Positions 19,268 to 29,037 of a stretch of DNA of 64,000 bases are shown here, piece after piece (within the stretch, counting starts at the first letter, position 1; every line of letters begins with the position of its first letter). Position numbers and translations under genes: made by a program. Source of the DNA: Bradyrhizobium lablabi (GTDB lineage Bacteria; Pseudomonadota; Alphaproteobacteria; Rhizobiales; Xanthobacteraceae); the NCBI RefSeq assembly GCF_018131005.1, contig NZ_JAFCJK010000001.1, forward strand, positions 1,021,345 through 1,085,344. Reading direction: 5' to 3'. Below the pieces are notes generated by a model, which saw only the letters and a list, made by a program, of their open reading frames with translations, was not told where the DNA came from and ran no database searches.

Positions 19268-20422
19268 ATGATGGATCAGCAGAATAGCGCGGCTGTGCGG
19301 CCCGATTCCGCCGATCCTGCTGTCGCCCTGGCAAAGGCGCTGGGCCAGTGGCCCCAGCAGCCAGCCGCAAGCCCCAGGATCGTGGCGCCAGCAGCCAGGA
19401 TTTCGGTTGAGGAACTCGCGCGCGGCCTCGGCCTGCGGCTCGGCGATCAGAACGAGCTGACCATCCGCCGTATCAAGCGCGGCAAGAATTATTCATTCAT
19501 TCGCGCCAACGGCTCGCGCGTTCGTGATGCCAGCACCATCCGCCGGCTGCATGCGATGGCGATGCCGCCGGCCTATCGTCAGGTCCGCTATTCGAGCGAT
19601 CCCAATTCGCATTTGCAGGCGGTCGGCCTCGATGCGGCCGGCCGGCTGCAATATCGGTACCATGCCGACTGGGAAAAGGTCCGCGAGCATCGCAAGGCGC
19701 ATCGCCTCGCCAAGCTGGTTGCGGCGCTGCCGAAAATCCGGCGCAAGGTCTCGGCGTTTTTGTCGGGCGACGAGCCGACACGCGAATTCGCGCTATCGGC
19801 CGTGATCGAGCTGATCGCGCGTACCGCGATTCGTCCCGGCAATGAATCCTATGCGCGCCTCAACGGTACGCGCGGCGCGACGACCCTGTTGAAGTCGAAC
19901 GTTACGCTGGAAGACGATTGCGTCGTGTTGACCTTCAAGGCCAAGGGCGGCAAGGCCGTGCGCAAGGAGTGCGACGCAGCCAAGCTGGTCCGCGCCATCG
20001 GCATCCTGCGTAGCGTCCCCGGCAAGCGCATGTTCCAGTACTACGACCGGTCGGGCATCGTTCGCGCGGCCTCGACCACGGCGGTGAATGCTTTCCTGCG
20101 CGAAATCGCCGGCATCAAGATCTCGCTGAAGGATTTCCGCACGCTGATGGCTTCGGCTGTCGTCGTGGAGTCGTTGTCCCGGATAACGCCGGCCACGAGC
20201 CAGCGCGGCCGCAAGCGCCAGGTTCTGGAAGCGATCCGCGCCGCGGCCGATCAGCTCTCCAATACGCCCGCGATCTGCCGCAGGAGCTATGTTCACGACA
20301 CCATCGTTACCGCCTTCGAGGACGGCATCCTCGAGCGCTTCGCCGCGACGATGAAGGGATACCGCACCCAGAGCAAGCGCGAGCAATTGCTGGCGCAGGT
20401 GGTGACGGCGGCAGGGGCATAG
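19268..20422 (+). CDS. DNA topoisomerase IB (poxvirus/bacterial type)
   Basis: The 384-aa enzyme relaxes supercoils by nicking one strand through a 3'-phosphotyrosine. Active-site elements are visible in order: Arg about 189 in AIRPGNESYARLNG, Lys in FKAKGGK (about 224-229), Arg in KDFRTLMAS, Asn in SNTPAICRRSY and the nucleophile Tyr about 341. The N-terminal domain has RRIKRGKNYSFIRANG and MPPAYRQVRYSSDPNSHLQA. The usual KDFRTW is KDFRTL here, a mild deviation. Two adjacent ATG codons (19268 and 19271) are possible starts. Confidence 0.92.
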   Translation: MMDQQNSAAVRPDSADPAVALAKALGQWPQQPAASPRIVAPAARISVEELARGLGLRLGDQNELTIRRIKRGKNYSFIRANGSRVRDASTIRRLHAMAMPPAYRQVRYSSDPNSHLQAVGLDAAGRLQYRYHADWEKVREHRKAHRLAKLVAALPKIRRKVSAFLSGDEPTREFALSAVIELIARTAIRPGNESYARLNGTRGATTLLKSNVTLEDDCVVLTFKAKGGKAVRKECDAAKLVRAIGILRSVPGKRMFQYYDRSGIVRAASTTAVNAFLREIAGIKISLKDFRTLMASAVVVESLSRITPATSQRGRKRQVLEAIRAAADQLSNTPAICRRSYVHDTIVTAFEDGILERFAATMKGYRTQSKREQLLAQVVTAAGA

Positions 20423-20821
20423 TTTCTTCGCTTCTTCATTGGCTGTCCGCAGTATCAAGCGAGCCGTTACTGGAGGCTCCGATGTCGTACGCGGCCGGTG
20501 CCGTAATCATGGCTGCCATTCAGTAGCGTTCGTTCTCGTCACCGCCAGCTACATCGCGCGATGTCGGCTTCGACATCGTCGCTTCGATGCGGCCATTGAC
20601 GGCCTCCTGCCTGTGAAATCTCGCGACCAGTGGGAAGCCAAGTGGATCAGCCACTTATGCGGATTTTGCCACGAATGGCAGTCGGCGGATCGCTGTCGAC
20701 CGTCTTGATGGCTTTCGCTTGGGGCATTGAGCTAGATCAATGGTTGGACCGCCGACGGTTCGATCATCCAATGGTCTTTGTCGCAAAAATCGACGACCAG
20801 TCATTACGAGGATGATCTAGC
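20423..20821. other. Gene-free stretch
   Basis: This 399-bp stretch has no convincing gene. Short open frames on the + strand (for example 20630-20815) show no recognisable motif and no ribosome site. It probably carries the promoter of the small protein at 20822. Confidence 0.4.
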
Positions 20822-21007
20822 ATGAGCGATACTCCCAAGCTCTCGGTTGAGAAAGCGCTTGACAAGATGCGTGCCAGCGAGCCGCGAAAAACAAAGAGCG
20901 AGCAGCGCGGCGAGAAGATGGACGAACTCGACGAAGAAATAAGGCGCATGAGAGAGCAAAGGTTGCGGCTTGAACGCAATCGGCGAGGTCCGACCAAAGG
21001 CGGTTGA
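20822..21007 (+). CDS. Small charged coiled-coil protein
   Basis: The 61-aa protein is almost entirely Lys, Arg, Glu and Asp (KMDELDEEIRRMREQRLRLE) and should form an alpha-helical coiled coil. The ATG has GAGG 10 bp upstream. I do not recognise a family. It precedes the transglutaminase gene on the same strand by 210 bp, but a joint role is not shown. Confidence 0.5.
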   Translation: MSDTPKLSVEKALDKMRASEPRKTKSEQRGEKMDELDEEIRRMREQRLRLERNRRGPTKGG

Positions 21008-21217
21008 GATCATCCGCGCGTCGTGGGGCTCACGAAGTCTGCGACGGAAGCGAACCTGAAGAGGCTGTTTTCGACGTCGTGGACGTCGCGCGCCCGGCAG
21101 GCAGTCAGCGATCTCCCATCGACGTCACCGGCACCATGAAGGCGCTGCCGCCACCCGCTCAAACTGACTGGATCAAAATAGCCAGTATGATCGTCAACAA
21201 AGGAGCGGGAGGGACGC

Positions 21218-22120
21218 ATGGCGATGCTTGGCGTGATAACGCACACCACTACATATAAGTATGCGAAGCCCGTCACCTTCGGCGCACACCGTGCGATGTT
21301 CTTGCCTAGGCGTGGTTCGTCCGCGCGCCTGCTTGGCTGGTCGGCTAGAACCAGCATCGGGTCGAAGGTACATTGGGTCAGTGATTCCCGTTCCAACACC
21401 GTAACGGTCATCGATTTCAGCGAGCCAGGCAGCGAGCTGACATTTACTTTTCAGGTCCGGGGAGTTTTCTTCGGCATAAAGGGCATCGAGGCCTTTCCAT
21501 TGGAAGCGCGGGCCGAGGAAGTCCCGGTGCAGTATACGCCTGATGAGTGGAGTGATCTCGTCGGCTATCTGCGTCCCCATGCGGAGGATCTTGACGGTAG
21601 CCTGGCGGCATGGACCAAGAGCTTCGTTGCCGGCGATCAGGATCAGACGGTCGATGTATTGCAGCGGATGTTGGCCGCATTTCGTAAATTCAATTACCGT
21701 GCGAGAGAAACGGAAGGAACCCGGACGCCCGGCGAAACGCTTCGGATGAATTCCGGCACCTGCCGCGATTATGCCTGGCTCATGATCGAAGCGTTGCGCC
21801 GTCTCGGGTTCGCGTCCCGCTTCGTCAGCGGCTACCTGTATGACGCAGCGCTGGATGGCGGCGAGGTGGGCATGACCGGCTCCGGTGCAACTCACGCATG
21901 GTTGCAGGTGTTTCTCCCCGGCGCCGGCTGGATGGATTACGACCCAACCAATCAAATCAACGCCGGGTTCGATTTGATCCCGGTCGCGGTTGCCCGACAT
22001 CCCGGGCAGGCAATCCCGCTGGAAGGCTCGTGGTTCGGTGACGCGAAAGATTATCTGGGCATGTCAGTCAACGTCACGGTAAATAAGGTCGGAGAGGTCG
22101 CCGATCCATCGGAGGGATAG
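21218..22120 (+). CDS. Transglutaminase-like protease family protein
   Basis: The 300-aa protein has an N-terminal beta-rich domain (LGVITHTTTYKYAKPVTFGA, HRAMFLPR) and a transglutaminase/protease core with the full triad: Cys in NSGTCRDYAWLMIEALR, His in GATHAWLQVFLPG and Asp in DYDPTN. This layout is typical of bacterial transglutaminase-like proteins found next to circularly permuted ATP-grasp and alpha-E genes, which are absent here. A GGGAGGG ribosome site 5 bp before ATG 21218 fixes the start. It has no signal peptide and is probably a cytosolic peptidase or amidase. Confidence 0.85.
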   Translation: MAMLGVITHTTTYKYAKPVTFGAHRAMFLPRRGSSARLLGWSARTSIGSKVHWVSDSRSNTVTVIDFSEPGSELTFTFQVRGVFFGIKGIEAFPLEARAEEVPVQYTPDEWSDLVGYLRPHAEDLDGSLAAWTKSFVAGDQDQTVDVLQRMLAAFRKFNYRARETEGTRTPGETLRMNSGTCRDYAWLMIEALRRLGFASRFVSGYLYDAALDGGEVGMTGSGATHAWLQVFLPGAGWMDYDPTNQINAGFDLIPVAVARHPGQAIPLEGSWFGDAKDYLGMSVNVTVNKVGEVADPSEG

Positions 22121-22235
22121 AGTGCAGCCGGAAACATGTGCGACCAAAAAGCGACCCCATCAAGTTTGATCTAGCCGCAAGCTGATCCGCATCGAACGCT
22201 GTTCGGATCGATATGTGTCCGACGAGGGGAGAAGG

Positions 22236-22649
22236 CTAGAGCCCACCCATCTTGCAGACGAGTTTCCACTCTTCCGCCGTGACCGGCTGCACCGACAGGC
22301 GCGAATATTTCACGAGCGCCATGTCGGCGAGCTTCTTGTCCGCCTTGATGGCGGCCATCGTCACCGGGGTCTTCAGCGGCTTGTCGGCCTTGATGTCGAC
22401 GCAGACGAACTTCCCGGTTTTGTCGGTCGGGTCGGGATAGGCCTCCTTGATAATTTCGGCGATGCCGACGATCTCCTTTCCCTCGTTGGAATGATAGAAG
22501 AACGCCTTGTCGCCCTTCTTCATGTTCACGAGGTTCTGACGCGCCGTGAAATTGCGCACGCCGGTCCAGGCTTCGCCCTTCGCACCCTTGGCGACCTGCT
22601 GATCCCACGACCAGCTCGACGGTTCAGATTTTACCAGCCAGTACGCCAT
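22236..22649 (-). CDS. EVE domain protein
   Basis: The 137-aa EVE-domain (PUA-like) protein starts MAYWLVKSEPSSWSWDQQ and contains WTGVRNFTARQN, FYHSNEGKEIVGIA and a final LVCKMGGL, all conserved in the THYN1/EVE family. Family members bind modified bases in nucleic acid. ATG 22649 is preferred over 22655 because GGAGG lies 7 bp before it. It follows gpsA directly and is probably co-transcribed with it, a conserved pair in Rhizobiales. Confidence 0.9.
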   Translation of the reverse strand: MAYWLVKSEPSSWSWDQQVAKGAKGEAWTGVRNFTARQNLVNMKKGDKAFFYHSNEGKEIVGIAEIIKEAYPDPTDKTGKFVCVDIKADKPLKTPVTMAAIKADKKLADMALVKYSRLSVQPVTAEEWKLVCKMGGL

Positions 22650-22651
22650 TG

Positions 22652-23632
22652 TCATTCCTCCGCCTTGAACGGCCGTGTCAGGAGGCCCTCGATCGCGGCA
22701 TCGATAGTCAATCTGTTGCCGAGAATCGCGGCCACCGCCTGTGATACCGGCATATCGACCTTTTGCGAAGCCGCGAGCTCGACCAGAACCGGCGCAGTGA
22801 ACGCGCCCTCGGCGAGCTTGCCGGCCGGCGCGGCCTCGCCGCGGCCCAGCGCGATGCCGAGCGCAAAATTGCGCGATTGCGCGGTCGAACAGCTCAGCAG
22901 AAGATCGCCGAGGCCCGACAGGCCGGAGAGAGTCTCTGCGCGCGCGCCGCAGGCGCGGCCGAATCTTGCGAGTTCGCTGAAACCGCGCGTCGTCAGTGCG
23001 GCGAGCGCGGAGGCGCCAAGGTTGCGGCCGACCACGATTCCGGCCGCGATCGCCAGCACATTCTTCGCTGCGCCGCCGATCTCGACGCCGCGCACGTCGG
23101 TTGTGTGGTAGGGCCGGAATGTCGACGAGCCCAGCGCCTGCACCAGGCTCGCCGCCAGCGATTCATTCCCGGCGGCGAGCGTCACCGCGGTCGGAAGTCC
23201 GCGCGCGACGTCGTCGGCAAAGCTCGGTCCGGACAGGATGGCGGGTGTTGCCCGCGGCGCAGCCTCAGCGATGACCTCGGTCATGAATCTGTGCGTGCCG
23301 TGCTCGATGCCCTTGGCGCAGGCGATCACCGGCGTCCCGTGCCTGACATGCGGCGCAAGATGGCTGACGGCCGCGCGCACATGCTGTGCGGGCGTTGCGG
23401 CCAGGACGATGTCGGCGCGCGCGGCGGCCGCGATGTCCGAGGTCACGTCGATCGCGGAATCAAGCCGTATGTCGGCCAGCCTCGGATTGATGCGCGCCGC
23501 CTGAATCTGCGCCGCGTGGGCGGGATTGCGCGCGTACAACGTGACGCTGCGTCCCGCGCGAGCCGCGACGCACGCCAGCGCTGTGCCCCAGGCACCCGCT
23601 CCGATCACGCTGACTGACGGATAGGCGGACAT
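22652..23632 (-). CDS. gpsA: Glycerol-3-phosphate dehydrogenase [NAD(P)+]
   Basis: The 326-aa enzyme reduces dihydroxyacetone phosphate to sn-glycerol-3-phosphate for phospholipid synthesis. It has the Rossmann [41 protein letters not shown] and the catalytic Lys region [17 protein letters not shown]. It lies in the conserved order tsaD-gpsA-EVE on the minus strand. The 83 bp between tsaD and gpsA contain a GC-rich hairpin (CCCCGC...GCGGGG, near 23664-23682), a motif common between rhizobial genes. Confidence 0.95.
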   Translation of the reverse strand: MSAYPSVSVIGAGAWGTALACVAARAGRSVTLYARNPAHAAQIQAARINPRLADIRLDSAIDVTSDIAAAARADIVLAATPAQHVRAAVSHLAPHVRHGTPVIACAKGIEHGTHRFMTEVIAEAAPRATPAILSGPSFADDVARGLPTAVTLAAGNESLAASLVQALGSSTFRPYHTTDVRGVEIGGAAKNVLAIAAGIVVGRNLGASALAALTTRGFSELARFGRACGARAETLSGLSGLGDLLLSCSTAQSRNFALGIALGRGEAAPAGKLAEGAFTAPVLVELAASQKVDMPVSQAVAAILGNRLTIDAAIEGLLTRPFKAEE

Positions 23633-23715
23633 CAGGCAAGCTCATCTGAACTCCCTCGCCCCGCACTCGCGGGGAGAGGTAAGGAAGGACACCGGCGCGA
23701 TCTGGTGCGCATCTA

Positions 23716-24789
23716 TCAAAATCCGGCGCGGCTATTCGCAAAGCCGGCCGGCGCCTTCGCGTTGGCGTCGAGCAGCCAGCGCGCGCGCGGCGGCGCGTCC
23801 ATCGTGTCGGTCAGGCCGATCGCCATCCGTTCAGCGCCGGCCCAGGCGATCATTGCGCCATTGTCGGTGCAGAGCGCCGGCGGCGGGATGATCAGTGTGG
23901 TCTCCGCCCTCGCCGCGACATCCTGCAGCGCGCCGCGGATGGCATGATTGGCCGCGACTCCGCCGGCTGCGACCAGCGCCCGCGGCGGGCCGAACTGCTC
24001 CTGAAACAATTTCAATCCGACGCTCAGGCGATCCGTGGTCGATTCCAGCACCGCCGCCTGAAAGCTCGCGCAGAGATCGCTGATGTCCTGCGGCTCCAAC
24101 GGCGCCAGCCGAGACGCCTCGTTGCGTACCGCCGTCTTCAATCCCGACAGTGAGAAGTTCGCGTCAGGGCGGCCAAGCATCGGACGCGGAAATGTGAAAC
24201 GAGTGGCGTCGCCACCCGCGGCCGCTCGCTCGACCTGAGGCCCGCCGGGATAGGGCAGCGACAGCATCTTTGCGACCTTGTCGAACGCTTCGCCCATCGC
24301 ATCGTCGACTGTTGTGCCGAGGCGCACATATTGCCCGACGCCGACCACGGCGACGATCTGGGTGTGGCCTCCCGAGGCCAGGAACAGGCAATAGGGAAAC
24401 GCCAACGCGCAGGTGAGCCGCGGCGTCAGTGCATGCGCCTCAAGGTGGTTCACCGCAACCAGCGGCGTGTTATGCACCATCGCGATCGCTTTCGCGGTGG
24501 TGAGACCGACGATGACGCCGCCGATCAGGCCGGGGCCTGCGGCCGCGGCGACCGCCGACAATTGCGCATAGCCGACACCGGCCTCCTTCATCGCGTTCGC
24601 GACGATGCCGTCGAGCAGGTCGACATGGGCGCGCGCCGCGATCTCCGGCACCACGCCGCCGAAGCGGGCGTGCTCGTCGGTCTGCGAGCGTACGATGTTG
24701 GAGAGGATCCGCCCCGAGCCGTCAGCCTGGCGCTTGACCACGGCGGCCGCGGTTTCATCGCAGGTCGTCTCGATCCCCAGTACCAGCAT
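23716..24789 (-). CDS. tsaD: tRNA N6-adenosine threonylcarbamoyltransferase
   Basis: The 357-aa TsaD/Kae1/Gcp protein transfers the threonylcarbamoyl group to A37 of ANN-decoding tRNAs. Motifs are [18 protein letters not shown], the metal-binding [22 protein letters not shown] and [13 protein letters not shown]. The start is ATG 24789; a TTG 18 bp upstream is also possible. It heads the minus-strand tsaD-gpsA-EVE group and is divergent from hemD. Confidence 0.95.
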   Translation of the reverse strand: MLVLGIETTCDETAAAVVKRQADGSGRILSNIVRSQTDEHARFGGVVPEIAARAHVDLLDGIVANAMKEAGVGYAQLSAVAAAAGPGLIGGVIVGLTTAKAIAMVHNTPLVAVNHLEAHALTPRLTCALAFPYCLFLASGGHTQIVAVVGVGQYVRLGTTVDDAMGEAFDKVAKMLSLPYPGGPQVERAAAGGDATRFTFPRPMLGRPDANFSLSGLKTAVRNEASRLAPLEPQDISDLCASFQAAVLESTTDRLSVGLKLFQEQFGPPRALVAAGGVAANHAIRGALQDVAARAETTLIIPPPALCTDNGAMIAWAGAERMAIGLTDTMDAPPRARWLLDANAKAPAGFANSRAGF

Positions 24790-24915
24790 CGGTGGTTCGT
24801 TACCCAAATTCGGCCCTTATGTTATCGCTTGGAACGTGTCCTGACGGGTAGCATTGCGAGGTCTCAAGGTGCAATCGGTAGCGAAGCCGCATTTCGTGCT
24901 GTTGGAGCCCTGATC

Positions 24916-25647
24916 GTGGCCGTTCTCGTCACTCGCCCGCATCCGGACGATGAGGCTACCGTCGCCAGTCTGCGCGACCGGGGCATTGCCGCGCTGCCGG
25001 CCCCGATGCTGCGCCTTGAGCCGCTGCCGTTCAGCGACGATACCAATACGGGATACGACGCCGTGATCGCGACCAGTGCCAATGCGCTGCGCACGATCGA
25101 CCTTGCCGGCAGCCGGCTCTTGCGCCTGCCGCTGTTTGCGGTCGGGACCCATACCGCCGAGGCCGCGCGGGCGGCCGGCTTCGCCGAGGTGATCACGGCC
25201 AAGGGCGGCGCCGGCGCGCTCCGCGATCTCGTCATCGCGCGCGCCAAGGTCAGGCAATTGCAGAAGGCGGCGACGCTGCTCTATCTTGCCGGCGCCGACC
25301 TTGCGCACGACCTCGCGGGCGAACTGGGCGCGAAGGGATTTACCGTGGTCACGCACACCACATATCGGATGGCGCCGGTCTCGAGCTTCCCGCGCGAGGT
25401 CTGCGACGCCTTCATGGCCAACAGAATTACGGCGGTGCTGCATTATTCCCGCCGCAGCGCCCAGGCCTTCCTCGATGCGGCACGGGCCGAGGGCGTAGAG
25501 ATTTCCGCCTTGGCGCTGCCGCAATGCTGCATTTCAGCATCGGTCGCTTCCGTCCTCCGCGACGCCGGCGCCACCCGGGTGGTGGTGGCTGTTTCACCCG
25601 ACGAAAATGCCTTGTTCGATGCCCTTGGGCGTACTTTGATGGTCTGA
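24916..25647 (+). CDS. hemD: Uroporphyrinogen-III synthase
   Basis: The 243-aa HemD closes and isomerises hydroxymethylbilane to uroporphyrinogen III. Family features are the N-terminal MAVLVTRPHPDDEATVASLR, the first-domain end LFAVGTHTAEAARAAGF, the hinge LLYLAGADLAHDLAGEL and Tyr in HYSRRSAQAFLD. The start is GTG 24916 (GTGGCCGTTCTC), which fits the family N-terminus; the frame is open further upstream but without similarity. It is followed by mitofilin-like and hemY genes. hemC, normally directly upstream of hemD in relatives, is missing. Confidence 0.9.
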   Translation: MAVLVTRPHPDDEATVASLRDRGIAALPAPMLRLEPLPFSDDTNTGYDAVIATSANALRTIDLAGSRLLRLPLFAVGTHTAEAARAAGFAEVITAKGGAGALRDLVIARAKVRQLQKAATLLYLAGADLAHDLAGELGAKGFTVVTHTTYRMAPVSSFPREVCDAFMANRITAVLHYSRRSAQAFLDAARAEGVEISALALPQCCISASVASVLRDAGATRVVVAVSPDENALFDALGRTLMV

Positions 25648-25664
25648 CTGCGCACTATTCTTTG

Positions 25665-25722
25665 TTTTGAACGTGATCCGAACCGAAAATCGATGCCTCG
25701 TTTTCCGGATCGTGCTCTAAGG
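25665..25722. repeat. Short intergenic repeat (module B remnant)
   Basis: Reads GAACGTGATCCGAACCG, then CGTTTTCCGGATCGTGCTC. It is an inverted, shortened form of module B of the composite repeat and lies 18 bp after the hemD stop. Confidence 0.6.
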
Positions 25723-25775
25723 AGCCGGGCCGATTCTGCTAGAATTCCCCGCCAAGTAGTTTGAGGAACCCCGCG

Positions 25776-26990
25776 ATGGCTGACGATAGGCCCGAGGACG
25801 CAGGACCGGCGCCGGATCCGGACTCCGCCCGACCCAAGCGCGCACCGCCGACCATCGATCTCGAAGCGACGGAGGTATCGAGCGAGACGCCGAACGCATC
25901 CACGGATGCTGCGCCCGAAGAGGAAGCTCCGGCCGAGCCGCAACCCGAGGGCACCGCGGCGGCGGCTCCGCCACCCGAGCCTCCGCGGCCGGTCTCGCCT
26001 TGGGTGATTGCACCAATATCCGGCGCGGTGGCCGCGGCGCTGGTGATCGGCGTCGGCTGGCTCCTCGGCTGGCCCGCGATACAGCCGGCTTCCGCGCCCG
26101 CTCCCCGGCTCAACGCCGCTGCGATCGATGATCTGACCACACGTATCGCCGGTCTCGAGTCGAAGCTCAGCAAGCCCGCGGTGCCGCCGAACGATCCCGC
26201 GGCGGCCGCGCGGATCGAAACGCTGGACAAATCGATTGCAACGCTCCGCGGTGAACTCGTCGCCACGCGATCGCAGTCGGACAAGCTTGCCGCCGCGATC
26301 AACGACGTGAAGGCCGCGCCACGCGATGGCGCAACAGCGCCGGATCTGTCCGGGATCATCGCGCGCATCGACGGGATCGAAGGCATCGTGAAGGCGCAGA
26401 ACGTCGAGATCGCCCGGCAGGACAGCAGGATTGCGGAGACCAAGGCGGCCGACGCCAAGCCGGCCGACGATGCGCTACTGCGTCGTGTCGTGGCAGCCTC
26501 GCTGCTCGACGTCGCGGTGCGCCATGGCGATCCCTTCGTTTCCACGCTCGCCGCGGCAAAAGCACTCGCTGAGGATGCCGATGCGCTCAAGCCGCTCGAT
26601 GCCTTCGCTGCCTCCGGCGTACCCAACGCGAACATGCTCTGCCGTGAGTTGCTAGAGATCGTGCCGAAGCTTGCGCCGAGGGCGCCTGACACCGCGACAA
26701 CGGGTACAGGGTTGGTCGATCGCCTGCAGGCCGGCGCGTCCAAACTCGTCCGTATCGAGCGAACCGATGCCACCGGCACCGATCGCGGCAGCATCGTTGC
26801 GCGCGTCACCTCGGCCGCCCTCCATAATGACCTTGCGCTGGCCGAACGTGAGCTGAAATCACTGCCGCCGGGCGATCGCACGGCTGCGCAGGCCTGGCTC
26901 GACAAGGTAGACGCGCGCGGGGCCGCACTTGCGGCCTCGCGCAAATTCGCCGACAACGCCATGGCGGCGCTCGTCTCGGTCAATCAATAG
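25776..26990 (+). CDS. Mitofilin-family inner-membrane protein (COG4223)
   Basis: The 404-aa protein has a long acidic, Pro/Ala-rich N-terminus (residues 1-75), one transmembrane helix (VIAPISGAVAAALVIGVGWL, about 78-97), a coiled-coil region (about 110-215) and a C-terminal mitofilin-like domain (LLRRVVAASLLDVAVRHG onward). This is the alphaproteobacterial ancestor of mitochondrial Mic60, encoded between hemD and hemY in Rhizobiales and thought to shape intracytoplasmic membranes. A stop 7 bp before hemY indicates co-transcription. Confidence 0.85.
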   Translation: MADDRPEDAGPAPDPDSARPKRAPPTIDLEATEVSSETPNASTDAAPEEEAPAEPQPEGTAAAAPPPEPPRPVSPWVIAPISGAVAAALVIGVGWLLGWPAIQPASAPAPRLNAAAIDDLTTRIAGLESKLSKPAVPPNDPAAAARIETLDKSIATLRGELVATRSQSDKLAAAINDVKAAPRDGATAPDLSGIIARIDGIEGIVKAQNVEIARQDSRIAETKAADAKPADDALLRRVVAASLLDVAVRHGDPFVSTLAAAKALAEDADALKPLDAFAASGVPNANMLCRELLEIVPKLAPRAPDTATTGTGLVDRLQAGASKLVRIERTDATGTDRGSIVARVTSAALHNDLALAERELKSLPPGDRTAAQAWLDKVDARGAALAASRKFADNAMAALVSVNQ

Positions 26991-26997
26991 GTTCTTG

Positions 26998-28758
26998 ATG
27001 ATCCGGATCATTCTGTTCCTGGCGGTGATCGCGCTTGCTGCGGCGGGCGCGGCCTGGGTCGCCGACCAGCCCGGCGATGTCGTACTGTCGTGGGGCGGCT
27101 GGCGTGCCCAAACCGCGCTGCCGGTGTTCCTGCTCGCGCTTGGCGTCGTCGTGGTCGCCGCGCTGATCGCGTGGTCGATCCTGCGCGCGCTGTGGAGGCT
27201 GCCGGAGCGCGTCCGCCGCAACGGGCGCGAGCGTCGCCACGCCCGCGGCCGCAACGCCATCACGCAAGGCCTGCTCGCGATCGGCCACGGTGATGCGGCA
27301 GCCGCCCGCGCCCATGCCGAAGTCGCGCGGCGCCATGCCGGGCACGATCCGCTCGCGCTTCTCCTGCACGCGCAGTCGGCGCAGCTCGATGGCGATCACG
27401 CCGGCGCGCAGCGCGCCTTCCGCGCGATGGCGGAGCGCGAGGACACGCGGCTACTCGGCCTGCGCGGCCTGTTCATCGAGGCGCAGCGAGCGGACGATCC
27501 GGTGGCTGCGGTAATGGTCGCGGAGGAGGCTCTGAAACTGTCGCCGTCGTCGTCATGGGCGTCCCATGCCCTGCTCGGTTTCTGCTGCGCCAAGGGCGAT
27601 TGGGCCGGCGCGCTGTCGATCATCGACAACAACCAGAGCGCCGGATTGATCGACAAGGCGACCTATCGGCGTCAGCGTGGCGTGCTGCTGACCGCGCGGG
27701 CGCTGGAGCTCGAGAACGTCGATCGCGATCTTTCGCGCGAAAGCGCGATGGAAGCGGTCAAGCTGGCGCCGACTCTGATCCCTGCGGCGGTGCTCGCGGG
27801 CAGATTCGAAAGCGAAGCGCACCAGGTGCGCCGCGCACTGCGTATCGTCGAGACCGCCTGGCTGGCGCAGCCGCATCCCGATCTCGCCGATGCCTATGCG
27901 CATGTACGGCTCGGCGATTCCGCGCGCCAGCGCCTGGTGCGCGTCGAGACGCTGGCGGCGAAGACGCCGGGCCACATCGAAGGCGCGCTGGCGATCGCCC
28001 GCGCCGCGATCGACGCGTCCGAGTTCGCCAAGGCGCGCGCGGCGCTGGAGCCGTTCATATCGGCGCCGACGCAACGCGTCGCGATGCTGATGGCGGACAT
28101 CGAGCGCACCGAGCATGGCGACACAGGTCGCGCCCGGGCCTGGACCACGCGCGCCGTGCGCGCGCTGCACGACCCGGTCTGGACCGCGGACGGCTACGTC
28201 TCTGACCGCTGGCGCCCGGTCTCGCCCGTTACCGGCCGGCTCGATGCGTTCCAGTGGCAGACGCCGGTCGCAGCGCTCCCGTCGGACAGGGGCAGCGCAA
28301 TCGAATCCTCGCCCTTCGAGGAAGCGATGCTCGCCCCCCGCCGGGTCGAGCCGCCAAAGGAGGAGGTTGCCGTGAACGACCCCCCCGAGACGAATTCGGT
28401 CGAAACGAACGCCCTCGAGGTGCAAGCGGTTGAACCCGACGCGGCTACCCCGCCCACCGTGCAGGACAATACCCCCCCGGCAGGCGCGGAGCCCGAGCCG
28501 GTTCCGGCTACATCCGCCATTCCCTCGCCGCCGCCCGTCGAATCAGCGCCCCCAGCGCCCACGCCCTTGTTCCGCGACCGCGCCGACCTCGCCAAGGCGG
28601 CAGCGGCACCGATTCCGGCGGTCATTCCGATTGTCCGCGCCCCCGACGACCCCGGGGTCGACGAGGAGGGCGCCCGCGACGAGTTCGCGGAACAAATCGG
28701 CCCGCCCAAGGCCCAGGCCGGCGGCTGGCGCGGATTTTTGTCCCGCTGGGGGAGCTGA
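26998..28758 (+). CDS. hemY: HemY-like heme biosynthesis membrane protein
   Basis: The 586-aa protein has two N-terminal transmembrane helices (MIRIILFLAVIALAAAGAAW and ALPVFLLALGVVVVAALIAW), the HemY_N motif GDVVLSWGGWRAQT, a TPR-like helical region to about residue 430 and a Pro/Glu-rich disordered C-terminus. This is the TPR HemY of the hemCDXY type, not protoporphyrinogen oxidase; its biochemical role is not settled. The start is ATG 26998, 7 bp after the mitofilin stop. Confidence 0.87.
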   Translation: MIRIILFLAVIALAAAGAAWVADQPGDVVLSWGGWRAQTALPVFLLALGVVVVAALIAWSILRALWRLPERVRRNGRERRHARGRNAITQGLLAIGHGDAAAARAHAEVARRHAGHDPLALLLHAQSAQLDGDHAGAQRAFRAMAEREDTRLLGLRGLFIEAQRADDPVAAVMVAEEALKLSPSSSWASHALLGFCCAKGDWAGALSIIDNNQSAGLIDKATYRRQRGVLLTARALELENVDRDLSRESAMEAVKLAPTLIPAAVLAGRFESEAHQVRRALRIVETAWLAQPHPDLADAYAHVRLGDSARQRLVRVETLAAKTPGHIEGALAIARAAIDASEFAKARAALEPFISAPTQRVAMLMADIERTEHGDTGRARAWTTRAVRALHDPVWTADGYVSDRWRPVSPVTGRLDAFQWQTPVAALPSDRGSAIESSPFEEAMLAPRRVEPPKEEVAVNDPPETNSVETNALEVQAVEPDAATPPTVQDNTPPAGAEPEPVPATSAIPSPPPVESAPPAPTPLFRDRADLAKAAAAPIPAVIPIVRAPDDPGVDEEGARDEFAEQIGPPKAQAGGWRGFLSRWGS

Positions 28759-28765
28759 GTGCGCA

Positions 28766-28835
28766 TGATCTGGACCGGCTTGGCCGCGTGAATGAAACGC
28801 GGAGGCCGGTTTTCGAAAAGATCACGCGTAAACAG
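28766..28835. repeat. Module-B-like inverted repeat after hemY
   Basis: Starts CATGATCTGGACCGG and ends CCGGTTTTCGAAAAGATCACG, with an inner CGCGTGAATGAAACGCG hairpin. It resembles module B of the composite repeat but with a different inner loop. It probably terminates the hem operon. Confidence 0.55.
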
Positions 28836-28961
28836 AACGATAGCGTGGGATCAGGTTCGAGGGAGCGCGATCTTGCGCTAATATGGGCGGGCTTGTCCTT
28901 GCCAATCGGGGCTGTGCCCGATATCAGGTGCCACGCGTTTCGAGGCCGTTGCCGACGGTCC

Positions 28962-29037
28962 GCCGCAATAGCTCAGTCGGTAGAGCACGTCATTCGTAAT
29001 GACGGGGTCGGGGGTTCGAATCCCTCTTGCGGCACCA
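28962..29037 (+). tRNA. tRNA-Thr (anticodon CGT)
   Basis: Acceptor stem GCCGCAA pairs with TTGCGGC. The D arm is GCTC-AGTCGGTA-GAGC, the anticodon arm CGTCA with loop TTCGTAA and TGACG (anticodon CGT, reads ACG), and the T arm GGGGG-TTCGAAT-CCCTC. Discriminator A is at 29034 and an encoded CCA at 29035-29037. The folding is complete, so the gene should be functional. It marks the left edge of the variable region and is the likely original integration site. Confidence 0.95.

Noticed and set aside
25739..26983. 414-codon minus-strand frame opposite the mitofilin gene
   Set aside because: Ser/Ala/Arg composition without motifs; the sense gene has a transmembrane helix and lies in the conserved hem order.
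26998..28758. HemY as protoporphyrinogen oxidase
   Set aside because: The protein has two N-terminal membrane helices and a TPR-like region and no FAD-binding motif, so it is the proteobacterial HemY of other function.
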